Assembly (NCBI GenBank): GCA_022573815.1
Contig: JACZTG010000003.1
Span: 102,688 to 166,687 of the forward strand
Direction: 5' to 3'
DNA: 64,000 nt
Origin: Candidatus Neomarinimicrobiota bacterium
GTDB taxonomy: Bacteria > Fidelibacterota > SORT01
Under the pieces are notes generated by a model, which saw nothing but the letters and a program-made list of their open reading frames with translations, was not told where the DNA came from and did no database searches. Each line of letters begins with the position of its first letter. Positions within the stretch are counted from its first letter, which is position 1. The position numbers and the translations under genes were made by a program. Below are positions 39,732 to 48,144 of the stretch, one piece after another.

Positions 39732-42700
39732 ATGAAATTAGATAAACAGCAGAAAACGGCGGTAGATCATCCTGAAAAAACGATGGCTATTTCGGCAGGC
39801 GCGGGTTCAGGTAAGACAAGAGTATTGGTTGAGCGGTATATCAGAATCGTTTTAGACGGACTCGCAGAGATTGATGAAATTCTCGCTATAACATTCACCA
39901 AAAAAGCAGCTTCGGAGCTGAAATCGCGTGTACGAGAACGGCTTCAGGAAGTTTTTCAATCAGGTAAAGGAGAGAAAAAAATAATAGCGGAGAAGGCTTT
40001 ACGGAAAATTGATTCAGCGCCGATATCAACAATTCACAGTTTTTGCCAATCGATACTGAAAGAGAACGCTATCGAAGCCGGTTTGGAGCCGAACTTCCGG
40101 GTACTCGATTCGAGCGAATCAAAGATTATGAATAACGAGATAATAAGCCGTCTGATTTCGAACTTTCTGCGCACTGATGACGAGGATGAATTGTTTCTTA
40201 TTCATTCAATCAAATTAAACGGTTTATACGAATTAGCGCATATGGCTCTAAATGATAGATATCGGCTAAACAAAGCCCTTGAAACAAGCGCCGAGCTTGT
40301 AACTGATGGCCTCTATAACGATACGACAGATAGAATATTCGAAAACGAATACAACAGTTTGAGCCAACAGCCAGAATGGATAAATGCTTCGGAGAATCTT
40401 TCTAACTGTAAACCGACCGACGATTCGGACAGACTTGCGATTATTAGACAAATTGTTCTCAATCAATTCGAATCGCTCAGCGAAGAAGCGGGACTCGGCA
40501 GAAAATTTGAATTATTATCTTCGATTAGAGATTCTATCTCTCTAAGGTATGGAAAATCCGCCCTGTGGAAGAAAGGAGAGAAAGATATAGTAAAGGAATC
40601 GTTAAAAACTATCAGAGAAAAGATAGATGATTTCCTCGGAGTAGGGAAAGCTGAATTTCAGCTGATGCACTCCGAATCGATAGAGAAACTTCTGTCCGGA
40701 ACGCTGAAGCTGGTTGGAAGACTGCACAAGGAATTTGATGGAGTAATGGAATCAATGGGAGCGTTGGATTATAACGGTTTGCTATTTAAGGCGATGCAGC
40801 TGCTCTCCGAACAAAAAAACATTGCCGAACAGTACAACTCACAGTATAAACAGATTCTTGTTGATGAATTTCAGGACACCGACGATATTCAGATGGAAAT
40901 TATCAGAATTCTCGTCTCAAAAGGAAAAAACAGACCCGTTCTCTTTTTAGTTGGGGATGAAAATCAGTCAATTTACAAGTTTCGTGGTGCGGAAGTATCA
41001 AATTTCAGGAAGATGATGAAAGAAGTGGGGCTGGATAAACCTGATTACCTTTCGACAAATTATCGTAGTCAGCCGGAGCTGATTGAATTTCAGAACTCAT
41101 TTTTTCGTTCCCTGCTATCAGATAATGAGGGCGGATATGAAAACAAACTCGGCAAAATGGAATCTCACCGAAAATCGAACGGCGAAGAGCAGAAAATTCA
41201 GCTGCTAATGCCCGTATTGGAAGATGATGATGAAGCGACAATCAGAGAAAAAGAAGCGGATATTCTGGCATCTCATATTCTCTCAATTGTCGGCAGGAAG
41301 AAAACAGAAACAGAAGGCGATGAAGAAAAATTTATTGAATATCGTGATATAGGCATCCTTCTGAGAAAAGTTACTCAGGTTCAGACGATTTTGGATAAGT
41401 TTAACGACTTCGGCATCCCATATTATTTTAACACTCGAAAAGGTTTTTATGATAAGTATGAAATAGTCGATTTGCTGAATTTAATGCGGGTTATAGAGTT
41501 CAGGAGAGATGATTATTCTTTAGCCTCCTTGTTAAGGTCGCCTATTGTTGGTTTATCGGATAACACGTTGTTTATTATGGGTGTTACCGGCAGTTTTACA
41601 ACTGCTTTCAACGATGGAAACGGCGAACTATTCTCAGAAGTAGAGAAAGAAAAGTTTGTAAGAGCAAAGAAAATTATCAGCGATTTAAGAGAAGCAAAGG
41701 ATCGTCTCAATCTATCAAAATTTATCCAAAAAATTATTGATGAAATAAATTATATCCCATTTTTGTTGAGCTCTAAAGATGGCGAGCAAAAGGCGTTGAA
41801 TGTATATAAGCTTCAGGAAATTGTATTCAGGTTAGAGGAAGGCGGAGTCAAAACTTTCGGCGACCTGATGGAGAAATTAAACAGAATACAGAACCTGGAG
41901 ATAAGCGAGGGAGAGGCGTTTTCTAATGCTGAAGGTGATGACGTGGTGGCTATTATGACAGTTCACAGCGCGAAAGGATTGCAATTTCCGGTCGTTTATC
42001 TTCCCGATCTGAACTCAACAGTCACGAATAAAAGCAGATTGTTTTATTATGATGGAAGTATAGGTTTCGGATATCGTCTGATACACGGAAACAGAGTTGA
42101 AATTGATATAATCGGATGGTCATTAAAGAAATTGGATAAGATAAAAGATATTTCTGAAACAAGAAGGTTGCTATACGTATCTATGACCCGTGCGGAAGAC
42201 TATCTCTTCTTTGCCGGAGCGAGAGAAAAGAAAAAAGAGACTCTCACCTCGCCCAGAAAAGGCTCGTGGTTGAAAGAGATAATGGAAGGCATCGGACTCG
42301 ATTCTGATGACGAAACTGACGCCGTCCAATTTAACGGTCTGACAATTCCTATCGTTAAGGAACTGAAAGAAGTGAAAGCTGCTGATTTAAAGAAAAAACC
42401 GGTTAAACTTTCTCCGGAAATCTTAAAATCCACGAAATATATCGAGCCTATCAAAGCTAAACATTATCCTGTTCGGATTACACCTACAGTATTTATGAAA
42501 TATATTGAATGTCCCAAAAAATATGAGTTGTCGGAGATATTTGGTATTGAGGAGCCTGATAAAACGGAAAGCAAATCCGGCAAAAGTGAACCCGCATCGG
42601 GTAAAAAATTCGGGGATTTAGCTCACAAATTTTTGTCTCAATTGAAATTTCAGGAAGAAGAATTCGATTCGCTTATTGATAAAATGTTACGGAAGGATGA

Positions 42701-43211
42701 GATTAAAGGAAAATTGGAAGAAGAATATGCGGACGAATTGAAAAGAATAGTTGAACGATTCAGAAAAACCGAGATCTTCCGACAACTTCAATCTCTGCCT
42801 GAGGAAAGTATCAAAAGAGAGGAGAACTTTTTCATCGAATTTGATGGCGTAATTATCGAGGGCACAATTGACTTAATGTATGAATTCAATGAACGATGGA
42901 ATCTATTAGATTATAAAACAGACGTTGTGGATAAAGATCAATTAAATAAGAAATTAGAACATTACAAGCCTCAGCTGCTGCTTTATGCGAAAGCGATAAA
43001 AGATATTACCAACGATTACCCGCTGAGGACGTCTATCTTTTTTACGCGACTTGGCGTGGAGCAGGAGCTTAGAGTGAATGATGATTCGATAGCGCAGGTT
43101 GAGAATCAGCTAAGAGATATGTTTACGAAATTGGGTACGGGAGATATACTGAAAAATCCGAAATCGTGTGATAATTGTGGTTATTACGGAAATTATTGCA
43201 AAGGCGCTTAA
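39732..43211 (+). CDS. addA: AddA-like UvrD-family helicase with C-terminal PD-(D/E)XK nuclease
   Basis: DNA end-processing helicase-nuclease. From ATG 39732 (1159 residues; an in-frame TTG at 39693 would add a stretch with no homology pattern), it has Walker A AGAGSGKTRVLVERY near 22, Walker B ILVDEFQDTDD near 380, the UvrD motifs VGDENQSIYKFRGAE and TVHSAKGLQFPVVYLPD near 755, LYVSMTRAEDYLFF near 820, and a nuclease domain with GTIDLMYEF...LLDYKTD near 1055-1075. Cysteines in ECPKKYEL (DNA about 42510) and a terminal C-x2-C-x6-C (CDNCGYYGNYC) form an iron-sulfur-staple pattern. In B. subtilis AddAB only AddB carries such a cluster. RexA or a RecB-like protein are alternatives. Confidence 0.87.
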   Translation: MKLDKQQKTAVDHPEKTMAISAGAGSGKTRVLVERYIRIVLDGLAEIDEILAITFTKKAASELKSRVRERLQEVFQSGKGEKKIIAEKALRKIDSAPISTIHSFCQSILKENAIEAGLEPNFRVLDSSESKIMNNEIISRLISNFLRTDDEDELFLIHSIKLNGLYELAHMALNDRYRLNKALETSAELVTDGLYNDTTDRIFENEYNSLSQQPEWINASENLSNCKPTDDSDRLAIIRQIVLNQFESLSEEAGLGRKFELLSSIRDSISLRYGKSALWKKGEKDIVKESLKTIREKIDDFLGVGKAEFQLMHSESIEKLLSGTLKLVGRLHKEFDGVMESMGALDYNGLLFKAMQLLSEQKNIAEQYNSQYKQILVDEFQDTDDIQMEIIRILVSKGKNRPVLFLVGDENQSIYKFRGAEVSNFRKMMKEVGLDKPDYLSTNYRSQPELIEFQNSFFRSLLSDNEGGYENKLGKMESHRKSNGEEQKIQLLMPVLEDDDEATIREKEADILASHILSIVGRKKTETEGDEEKFIEYRDIGILLRKVTQVQTILDKFNDFGIPYYFNTRKGFYDKYEIVDLLNLMRVIEFRRDDYSLASLLRSPIVGLSDNTLFIMGVTGSFTTAFNDGNGELFSEVEKEKFVRAKKIISDLREAKDRLNLSKFIQKIIDEINYIPFLLSSKDGEQKALNVYKLQEIVFRLEEGGVKTFGDLMEKLNRIQNLEISEGEAFSNAEGDDVVAIMTVHSAKGLQFPVVYLPDLNSTVTNKSRLFYYDGSIGFGYRLIHGNRVEIDIIGWSLKKLDKIKDISETRRLLYVSMTRAEDYLFFAGAREKKKETLTSPRKGSWLKEIMEGIGLDSDDETDAVQFNGLTIPIVKELKEVKAADLKKKPVKLSPEILKSTKYIEPIKAKHYPVRITPTVFMKYIECPKKYELSEIFGIEEPDKTESKSGKSEPASGKKFGDLAHKFLSQLKFQEEEFDSLIDKMLRKDEIKGKLEEEYADELKRIVERFRKTEIFRQLQSLPEESIKREENFFIEFDGVIIEGTIDLMYEFNERWNLLDYKTDVVDKDQLNKKLEHYKPQLLLYAKAIKDITNDYPLRTSIFFTRLGVEQELRVNDDSIAQVENQLRDMFTKLGTGDILKNPKSCDNCGYYGNYCKGA

Positions 43212-43258
43212 ACGAAATGATAATTCGTGCGTCTAATTAAGTAGACAGACAAAACCGG

Positions 43259-43795
43259 ATGGATGATGATATATCAAAAGGGGAAGACTTAAATCCAGAT
43301 AAGGGTTTCAATGAATTAGTCTTGGAATACGGACCACGGATTTACGGCACGGTAAGAGGTATGGTTGGAACTCATGAAACAGCAGACGATATAGTACAGG
43401 AGACATTTTTGAGGGCATACAGAAATTTCAAGAGTTTTAGAGGGGACGCTGAAATTGGCACCTGGCTGACAAGAATTGCGTTAAATCTTGTTTATAGCAA
43501 ATCAAGGCGTAAAAAACTCTTTTCTACAACTTCCATAGAGGAATATGTCGATTCTATCGCAGCGGATAATCCATTACCGGAAGAAAATATAATAGAAAAA
43601 GAGAGAAGAATTTTCGTGGAAAGTGCGTTGGCGGAATTGCCGAATAAACAGAGAGCGGTATTCGTGCTAAGGATGTACGAGGATAAATCTTTTAATGAGA
43701 TAGCCTTGATAATGGGCACAAGCGAGAGCGCATCACGAGCGAATTTTCATCAAGCGCTCAATAAACTGAAAAAATTAGCCTCAGAGAAGAAATAA
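43259..43795 (+). CDS. ECF-type RNA polymerase sigma factor
   Basis: Alternative sigma factor of group IV, 178 residues with region 2 (YGPRIYGTVRGMVGTHETADDIVQETFLRAYRNF, cores near 30-60; FRGDAEIGTWLTRIALN near 62) and region 4 (LPNKQRAVFVLRMYEDKSFNEIALIMGTSESASR near 122-155). It starts 48 bases after addA and the anti-sigma gene begins 3 bases after its stop. The pairing with a zinc-type anti-sigma and two LTXXQ proteins downstream indicates an envelope-stress or metal-stress regulon. No candidate autoregulatory promoter was identified. Confidence 0.95.
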   Translation: MDDDISKGEDLNPDKGFNELVLEYGPRIYGTVRGMVGTHETADDIVQETFLRAYRNFKSFRGDAEIGTWLTRIALNLVYSKSRRKKLFSTTSIEEYVDSIAADNPLPEENIIEKERRIFVESALAELPNKQRAVFVLRMYEDKSFNEIALIMGTSESASRANFHQALNKLKKLASEKK

Positions 43796-43797
43796 TT

Positions 43798-44400
43798 ATG
43801 ACGCATTCTCATTTTGATTCAAAGATAACCGAGTTCGTTTTAGGTGAGCTCGAAGGAAAAGAGTTGAACGAATTGCGTATTCATCTTGAAGGGTGTGAAG
43901 AGTGCGCTCTGAATATAGAATCACTTAAAGAAGTGCTGAATATTTATGGAACGGTTCCTTTTGATATGCCCTCCGATACATATTTCGCATCACTTGTTCC
44001 GCAAATCAGGACAAAATTAGAAGAAAGAAATAGTATATTCTCAGGATTTAATTTTTTCTTTTCTCCCCGATGGGCTGGAGCAGTCAGCGTAGTTATTGTC
44101 GCCGCCGTTTCAACTTTGCTTTTATTAAATATTCAGAACAGAGCTCACGAAGAAAATAATCAGATTGAAAATATTTATTATTCCGGAGCTCTTCATACGG
44201 AAATTATTACCATTGCGGCAATCAGCGAGACATTCAACTCGGAAGATTGGGATTTTCTTTCCGAAATAATTGACGATGAGATAGGGGAGTATAGAAATTT
44301 ATTTGATTACGATTCGGAAGATTATAACTCTATTGATTTCCTCGGCGATGAAGAATGGGAAGAATTTTATGAAAAATTTAACAACCAACAGATACTTTAA
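43798..44400 (+). CDS. Zinc-type (ZAS) anti-sigma factor, single-span membrane protein
   Basis: Likely keeps the preceding ECF sigma inactive at the membrane. The 200 residues hold an N-terminal cytoplasmic domain with the H-x3-C-x2-C motif (HLEGCEEC near 29-36), a membrane helix at about 95-113 (WAGAVSVVIVAAVSTLLLL), and a periplasmic tail of about 85 residues that is strikingly acidic (many D/E, such as DWDFLSEIIDDE and FLGDEEWEEF). Starts 3 bases after the sigma gene. The acidic tail could bind metal or the basic Spy-like proteins encoded next; this is inference. Confidence 0.88.
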   Translation: MTHSHFDSKITEFVLGELEGKELNELRIHLEGCEECALNIESLKEVLNIYGTVPFDMPSDTYFASLVPQIRTKLEERNSIFSGFNFFFSPRWAGAVSVVIVAAVSTLLLLNIQNRAHEENNQIENIYYSGALHTEIITIAAISETFNSEDWDFLSEIIDDEIGEYRNLFDYDSEDYNSIDFLGDEEWEEFYEKFNNQQIL

Positions 44401-44410
44401 AGGAACTCAG

Positions 44411-44914
44411 ATGAAGAAACTGATACTGTTCAGCATATTACTAATTGTGCCGATTTCGTTGTTCGCACAGCCTCCCGGGAGTCAATTCGATAGGATGAGA
44501 AAACCGCCGAGGCGTCAGCAAATTGAAATGCTTCGCATATGGAAGATGACGGAAGAACTTGATCTTACCGAGCAACAGGCTGAGAAGTTTTTCCCAAAGC
44601 TGCGTAATGAAGATAAAAAGATAGAAGAGCTTGAACAGCAGAGACAAAAGATATTTCGCAATCTTCATGAGGACGTTAAAAAGGGTGAAATAGATGCGAA
44701 AGAGCTTGATAAAACGATTAATGATCTAACGGAAATCCAAACTGATATCATTCAGAAACACGCAAGATTCATTCGGGATATGGATGGGATTTTATCCACC
44801 GACCAACAAGCGAGATTAATAATATTCAGACACAGATTTAGAGAGCGAATGGTGGATATGATGCGGGATGTCCAGCGAAATCGAATGAACAAAGGCAAAA
44901 TGAGACGAAGATAA
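44411..44914 (+). CDS. Periplasmic Spy/CpxP-like LTXXQ protein (first copy)
   Basis: Small helical periplasmic chaperone-type protein, 167 residues from ATG 44411. A longer frame opens at 44303, but it lies within the anti-sigma gene, and the ATG at 44411 directly gives a signal peptide (MKKLILFSILLIVPISLFAQ, cleavage near 20) with AAAGGAA at 44398-44404 upstream. Two LTXXQ motifs, LTEQQ and LSTDQQ, and a very basic C-terminus (NRMNKGKMRRR). Members such as Spy, CpxP, ZraP and the sensor CnrX act in envelope stress or metal sensing. Confidence 0.85.
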   Translation: MKKLILFSILLIVPISLFAQPPGSQFDRMRKPPRRQQIEMLRIWKMTEELDLTEQQAEKFFPKLRNEDKKIEELEQQRQKIFRNLHEDVKKGEIDAKELDKTINDLTEIQTDIIQKHARFIRDMDGILSTDQQARLIIFRHRFRERMVDMMRDVQRNRMNKGKMRRR

Positions 44915-44925
44915 GGAGAATAAAG

Positions 44926-45414
44926 ATGAAAACTAAAATATCCACCATTGCACTCGCTCTGATAACAGTCACGGTGCTGCTAACTACGCCGGGTTTATCA
45001 CAAAACCAACATGGAGACCACATTGATAAAATGAAAACGATGATGTCAATGCCTCCATATCCGCACTTGGAAGAATTAGGTCTTAGTGAGGAACAATTGA
45101 AAAAGATAAAAAATGTTCATTTTGAGTTAGAGAAAAATCAGATTGAAATTAAATCAAAGATTGAAATCAACGAACTCGAGCTGCGAAAAATGATGATGGA
45201 TGACGCGTCGGAAAAAGAGATTAACAATCAAATCGATAAGATAGCCGATCAAAAGAGCAGAATGAGAAAACTTCACATTAGCAGCCATTTCAAAATTAAA
45301 AAATCGCTCACCGATGAACAATGGCAATCATTTAAAAAGAGTATGCACGGAAAAAGTTTTATGGGCAATATGCATGACAGAGGTCATATGAAGATGAAGC
45401 ATAAACGGAAATAA
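44926..45414 (+). CDS. Periplasmic Spy/CpxP-like LTXXQ protein (second copy), Met/His-rich
   Basis: Second member, 162 residues, signal peptide cleaved near residue 26 (GLSQ). It contains LSEEQ and LTDEQ motifs like the first copy, and a C-terminal tail rich in Met and His (MHGKSFMGNMHDRGHMKMKHKRK in part), with another HGDH cluster after the signal peptide: the kind of residues that bind copper or zinc. AAGGAG at 44912-44917 precedes the ATG. The pair with the sigma/anti-sigma module resembles ZraP/CnrX-type metal stress systems, though the metal is unknown. Confidence 0.84.
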   Translation: MKTKISTIALALITVTVLLTTPGLSQNQHGDHIDKMKTMMSMPPYPHLEELGLSEEQLKKIKNVHFELEKNQIEIKSKIEINELELRKMMMDDASEKEINNQIDKIADQKSRMRKLHISSHFKIKKSLTDEQWQSFKKSMHGKSFMGNMHDRGHMKMKHKRK

Positions 45415-45422
45415 CAGACTAA

Positions 45423-46283
45423 ATGAAACTTGACTTCAAACTAAAAGAAGACATAGGAAAACTCGTGGAAAGGGCGTTAAAGGAAGACATTGGAGATGGC
45501 GATCTCACCACCGAGCTGGTGCTCAGAGAGGAACAATTCGCCCAAACTTCCATAATAGCGAGGGAGGAAGGAACGCTTGCCGGAGTTGAGATTGCGAAAA
45601 TGTCTTTTACTGAAGTGGATGATACTCTCCAAATAGAAACGCTTCTCGAGGACGGCGAGCATTTTAATCAAAATGCTACAATAATGAAAATCAAAGGTAA
45701 CGGAAGCTCTATGCTCAAAGCAGAACGGGTGGCTCTGAATTTCCTCGGACGGCTCAGCGGAATAGCATCACTAACAGCTAACTTCGTTTCGAAAGTTGAA
45801 GGAACTGATTCTGTTATTTTGGATACTCGCAAGACTACACCCACATTAAGGAATATCGAAAAATACGCTGTCAGAGCGGGCGGCGGCAGTAACCACAGAA
45901 TGGGACTTTACGATCAAATTCTTGTGAAAGAAAATCATGCGGTGTGGGCAGGAGGACTCAGAAAAGCGGTTAATAATGTAATTAGGTCAGTAGGCAAAGA
46001 GAGAGATTTTATTAAAATAATTGTAGAGGCGAGAAGTAAGGAAGATGTGAAAGAAGCAATGGTCAGGGGTGTTGATAGGATACTTCTTGATAATATGAGT
46101 CCCGATGAAGTGAAAGAAATCAGGGATGATCTACCAAAATCGTGGACTATTGAAGTATCAGGAGGTATAACCCTCGAAAATGTCCGTGCGTACGCAGATG
46201 CGGGAGCAGGGTACATTTCCGTGGGAATGCTGACACATTCAGCGAAATCCTCCGACTTTACGATGTTGATGAATACGAAATAG
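45423..46283 (+). CDS. nadC: Nicotinate-nucleotide pyrophosphorylase (carboxylating)
   Basis: Converts quinolinate and PRPP to nicotinate mononucleotide in NAD synthesis. The 286 residues match QAPRTase along the full length: N-terminal ALKEDIGDGDLTTELV near 18, DTRKTTPTLR near 138, NHRMGLYDQILVKENH near 157, DRILLDNMSP near 219 and VSGGITLENVRAYADAGAGYISVGMLTHS near 240-265. It starts 8 bases after the second Spy-like gene. No nadA/nadB is next to it. Confidence 0.97.
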   Translation: MKLDFKLKEDIGKLVERALKEDIGDGDLTTELVLREEQFAQTSIIAREEGTLAGVEIAKMSFTEVDDTLQIETLLEDGEHFNQNATIMKIKGNGSSMLKAERVALNFLGRLSGIASLTANFVSKVEGTDSVILDTRKTTPTLRNIEKYAVRAGGGSNHRMGLYDQILVKENHAVWAGGLRKAVNNVIRSVGKERDFIKIIVEARSKEDVKEAMVRGVDRILLDNMSPDEVKEIRDDLPKSWTIEVSGGITLENVRAYADAGAGYISVGMLTHSAKSSDFTMLMNTK

Positions 46284-46307
46284 GATAAACAAAACAAGGA
46301 AAACGAG

Positions 46308-47261
46308 ATGGAAAGATTAATGAAACAAGCGCTAAAATTGGCTTTGATTACAGGGATACTGTTTTCCCTTTCGGCCTGTTCGGATGATGAGTTATTGAAC
46401 TCGAACTTTGATTTCGACACAGCCGAAGAGGCAATACTTGCCATAATCGCAGCTACAGACAGTTTAGAGCAGTACGATGGTCTGAATGACGGAGAAGCGG
46501 TGAATATCAGCTCTTCAACCGATGGAAGTTTACAGAAAACAGCCGGAGATACCATTCAACCTATACGAATTGGAAGACGAATCGACAGTAAAAGCTTTGA
46601 AAGAAGCGTGGAGGTCATTGGTGATTCAATCGCTATTGTGACGTCTGTAGGAACAATAACGGGCGATTTCATTATAGTTTACCGGTTGACTGATTCCTCA
46701 TCAATTGATACGATTGCCAAGCCTTTTGAAATGGATATGACGAGGAAAATTAAATTACGGAGAGTCGGTGATGGTGAAATCCGGAGATTAAATTGGAGAA
46801 TTACCGGAATTACTCCTGTTGTCGGGGGAACTGTCAACAGCACATTTGAATTCCAAAAATTCGCGATGATTTCACTAAGCGGAGACTCTCTGATCATCAC
46901 GGATCCGCTCAATACGTTCTACTCATGGACTGACCTGCCTGAATTTGAGCCGGGTGACACAGTAAATGTATTTCTTTCACTCACTAACAGCAGCGTGTAT
47001 AATAATGAATTGGTTTTGCTGCATCACAGCGCACGCAGTAGATTCGATAAGGGAAGAAGGCGCCTCCGCGATGATGGAATAGGAGTTGATGAAGTCGCTG
47101 ACGATAATACGTACAGCAATTCATTTTTATCGAGATCCTCCCGGGGTAGAATGAGACACGGTTTTGTGGATGCCCTTGATTGGGGAACAGTATTCGATCT
47201 TGATGGACCCGTGAATATGAAAGTATGGGGTATGCCATATAACATAAGACCCAAAAACTGA
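46308..47261 (+). CDS. Putative lipoprotein of unknown function
   Basis: The 317-residue protein carries a lipoprotein signal (hydrophobic stretch then LSACSDDE; Cys near residue 24), so it should be lipid-anchored in the envelope. The remainder is mostly polar and beta-like with no family I recognise: a region with many short S/T/D stretches around residues 30-90, and a C-terminal part (about 240-317) with DDGIGVDEVADDNTYSN, which resembles the pattern 'GDE-x-A-x-DGIY' seen in choice-of-anchor/beta-sandwich proteins. Start ATG 46308; ATG 46320 is a second option. A strong terminator follows. No partner genes suggest a role. Confidence 0.6.
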   Translation: MERLMKQALKLALITGILFSLSACSDDELLNSNFDFDTAEEAILAIIAATDSLEQYDGLNDGEAVNISSSTDGSLQKTAGDTIQPIRIGRRIDSKSFERSVEVIGDSIAIVTSVGTITGDFIIVYRLTDSSSIDTIAKPFEMDMTRKIKLRRVGDGEIRRLNWRITGITPVVGGTVNSTFEFQKFAMISLSGDSLIITDPLNTFYSWTDLPEFEPGDTVNVFLSLTNSSVYNNELVLLHHSARSRFDKGRRRLRDDGIGVDEVADDNTYSNSFLSRSSRGRMRHGFVDALDWGTVFDLDGPVNMKVWGMPYNIRPKN

Positions 47262-47277
47262 TAGCTTAAGTAGTTCC

Positions 47278-47313
47278 AAAACGCCGGAGCTCCGAATGGG
47301 GTTCCGGCGTTTT
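47278..47313 (+). terminator. Rho-independent terminator after the lipoprotein gene
   Basis: AAAACGCCGGA (47278-47288) pairs perfectly with TCCGGCGTTTT (47303-47313). The stem may extend with a G-T and a C-G pair. The left arm starts with A4 and the right ends in T4, so it could also act on the minus strand. Confidence 0.9.
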
Positions 47314-47409
47314 AATTCCACCATTACCAATTACAAAATATTTATTATCATTGCATTTTCAAAGGGATGAAGATAGATTTACGTTTGTTAAAATGGTAAT
47401 TATTCTCCC

Positions 47410-48144
47410 ATGATAAAGAACGTAATATTTGATTGCGACAGCACTATCACGCATGTGGAAGGAATCGATCTTCTTGCGGATATGAACAATGTTTGGGATG
47501 AAGTTTCTGCCATCACGAGAAGGTCAATGGATCATTCTTCCCTTACGGTTGATATCTTTGAGGAACGGCTCGACCTTGTGCAACCCACGCTTGAACAGGT
47601 GCAGGATTTGGGAGATTTGTATATAGCAAATCTATCGAGAGATGTGAAGGAAGTAATCGAGCTGCTTCAGGATGCAGGCAGAAATATCTTTATTGTCACA
47701 GGCGGACTTCAGCCTGCCGTAAATTATCTCGCAAGGTATCTCAACATTGACTATAAGAATGTTTACTCTGTTGAAGTGTATTTCAATCAGCAAGGTGAAT
47801 ACACAGGATTTGATAAATCTTCTCCTTTAGTAGCGAAACACGGCAAGCTTCACATTTCGGAGAAAATATCAGAAGAATTCGGAAAATCGGCTCTTATTGG
47901 CGACGGCAGCAATGATATGGAGGCGGCAGAGGCGTTAGAATTGTTTATCGGTTACGGGGGAGCGGTAAGAAGGGAAAAGGTAATGGAGTCGTCCGATATA
48001 TATGTGGAATGTAACAGTTTCGCTCCACTGCTGAAAATACTGTTGGACGACGACGAATTAGAGTCGTACAAAAAAGGTGTCCACAAAGAATTGGTGGAGC
48101 GGGGAATCAATTTGTATTCTGATAGCGTTGTGAGGAAGTCCTGA
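47410..48144 (+). CDS. serB: HAD-family phosphatase, probable phosphoserine phosphatase
   Basis: Probably the last step of serine synthesis (phosphoserine to serine). The 244 residues hold the HAD motifs: nucleophile DCDST near residue 8 (DxDxT), IFIVTGG near 96 (motif 2 Thr), a lysine-bearing loop near 140, and GDGSNDMEAAEA near 161 (motif 3/4). The segment EGIDLLAD after the nucleophile is like SerB cap regions. The stop overlaps the next start as TGATG, and the next two genes supply the other steps, which supports phosphoserine as the substrate. Confidence 0.87.
   Translation: MIKNVIFDCDSTITHVEGIDLLADMNNVWDEVSAITRRSMDHSSLTVDIFEERLDLVQPTLEQVQDLGDLYIANLSRDVKEVIELLQDAGRNIFIVTGGLQPAVNYLARYLNIDYKNVYSVEVYFNQQGEYTGFDKSSPLVAKHGKLHISEKISEEFGKSALIGDGSNDMEAAEALELFIGYGGAVRREKVMESSDIYVECNSFAPLLKILLDDDELESYKKGVHKELVERGINLYSDSVVRKS

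Noticed and set aside
44303..44410. Earlier in-frame ATG for the first Spy-like gene
   Set aside because: It overlaps about 100 bases of the anti-sigma gene; ATG 44411 has a ribosome site and starts the signal peptide.
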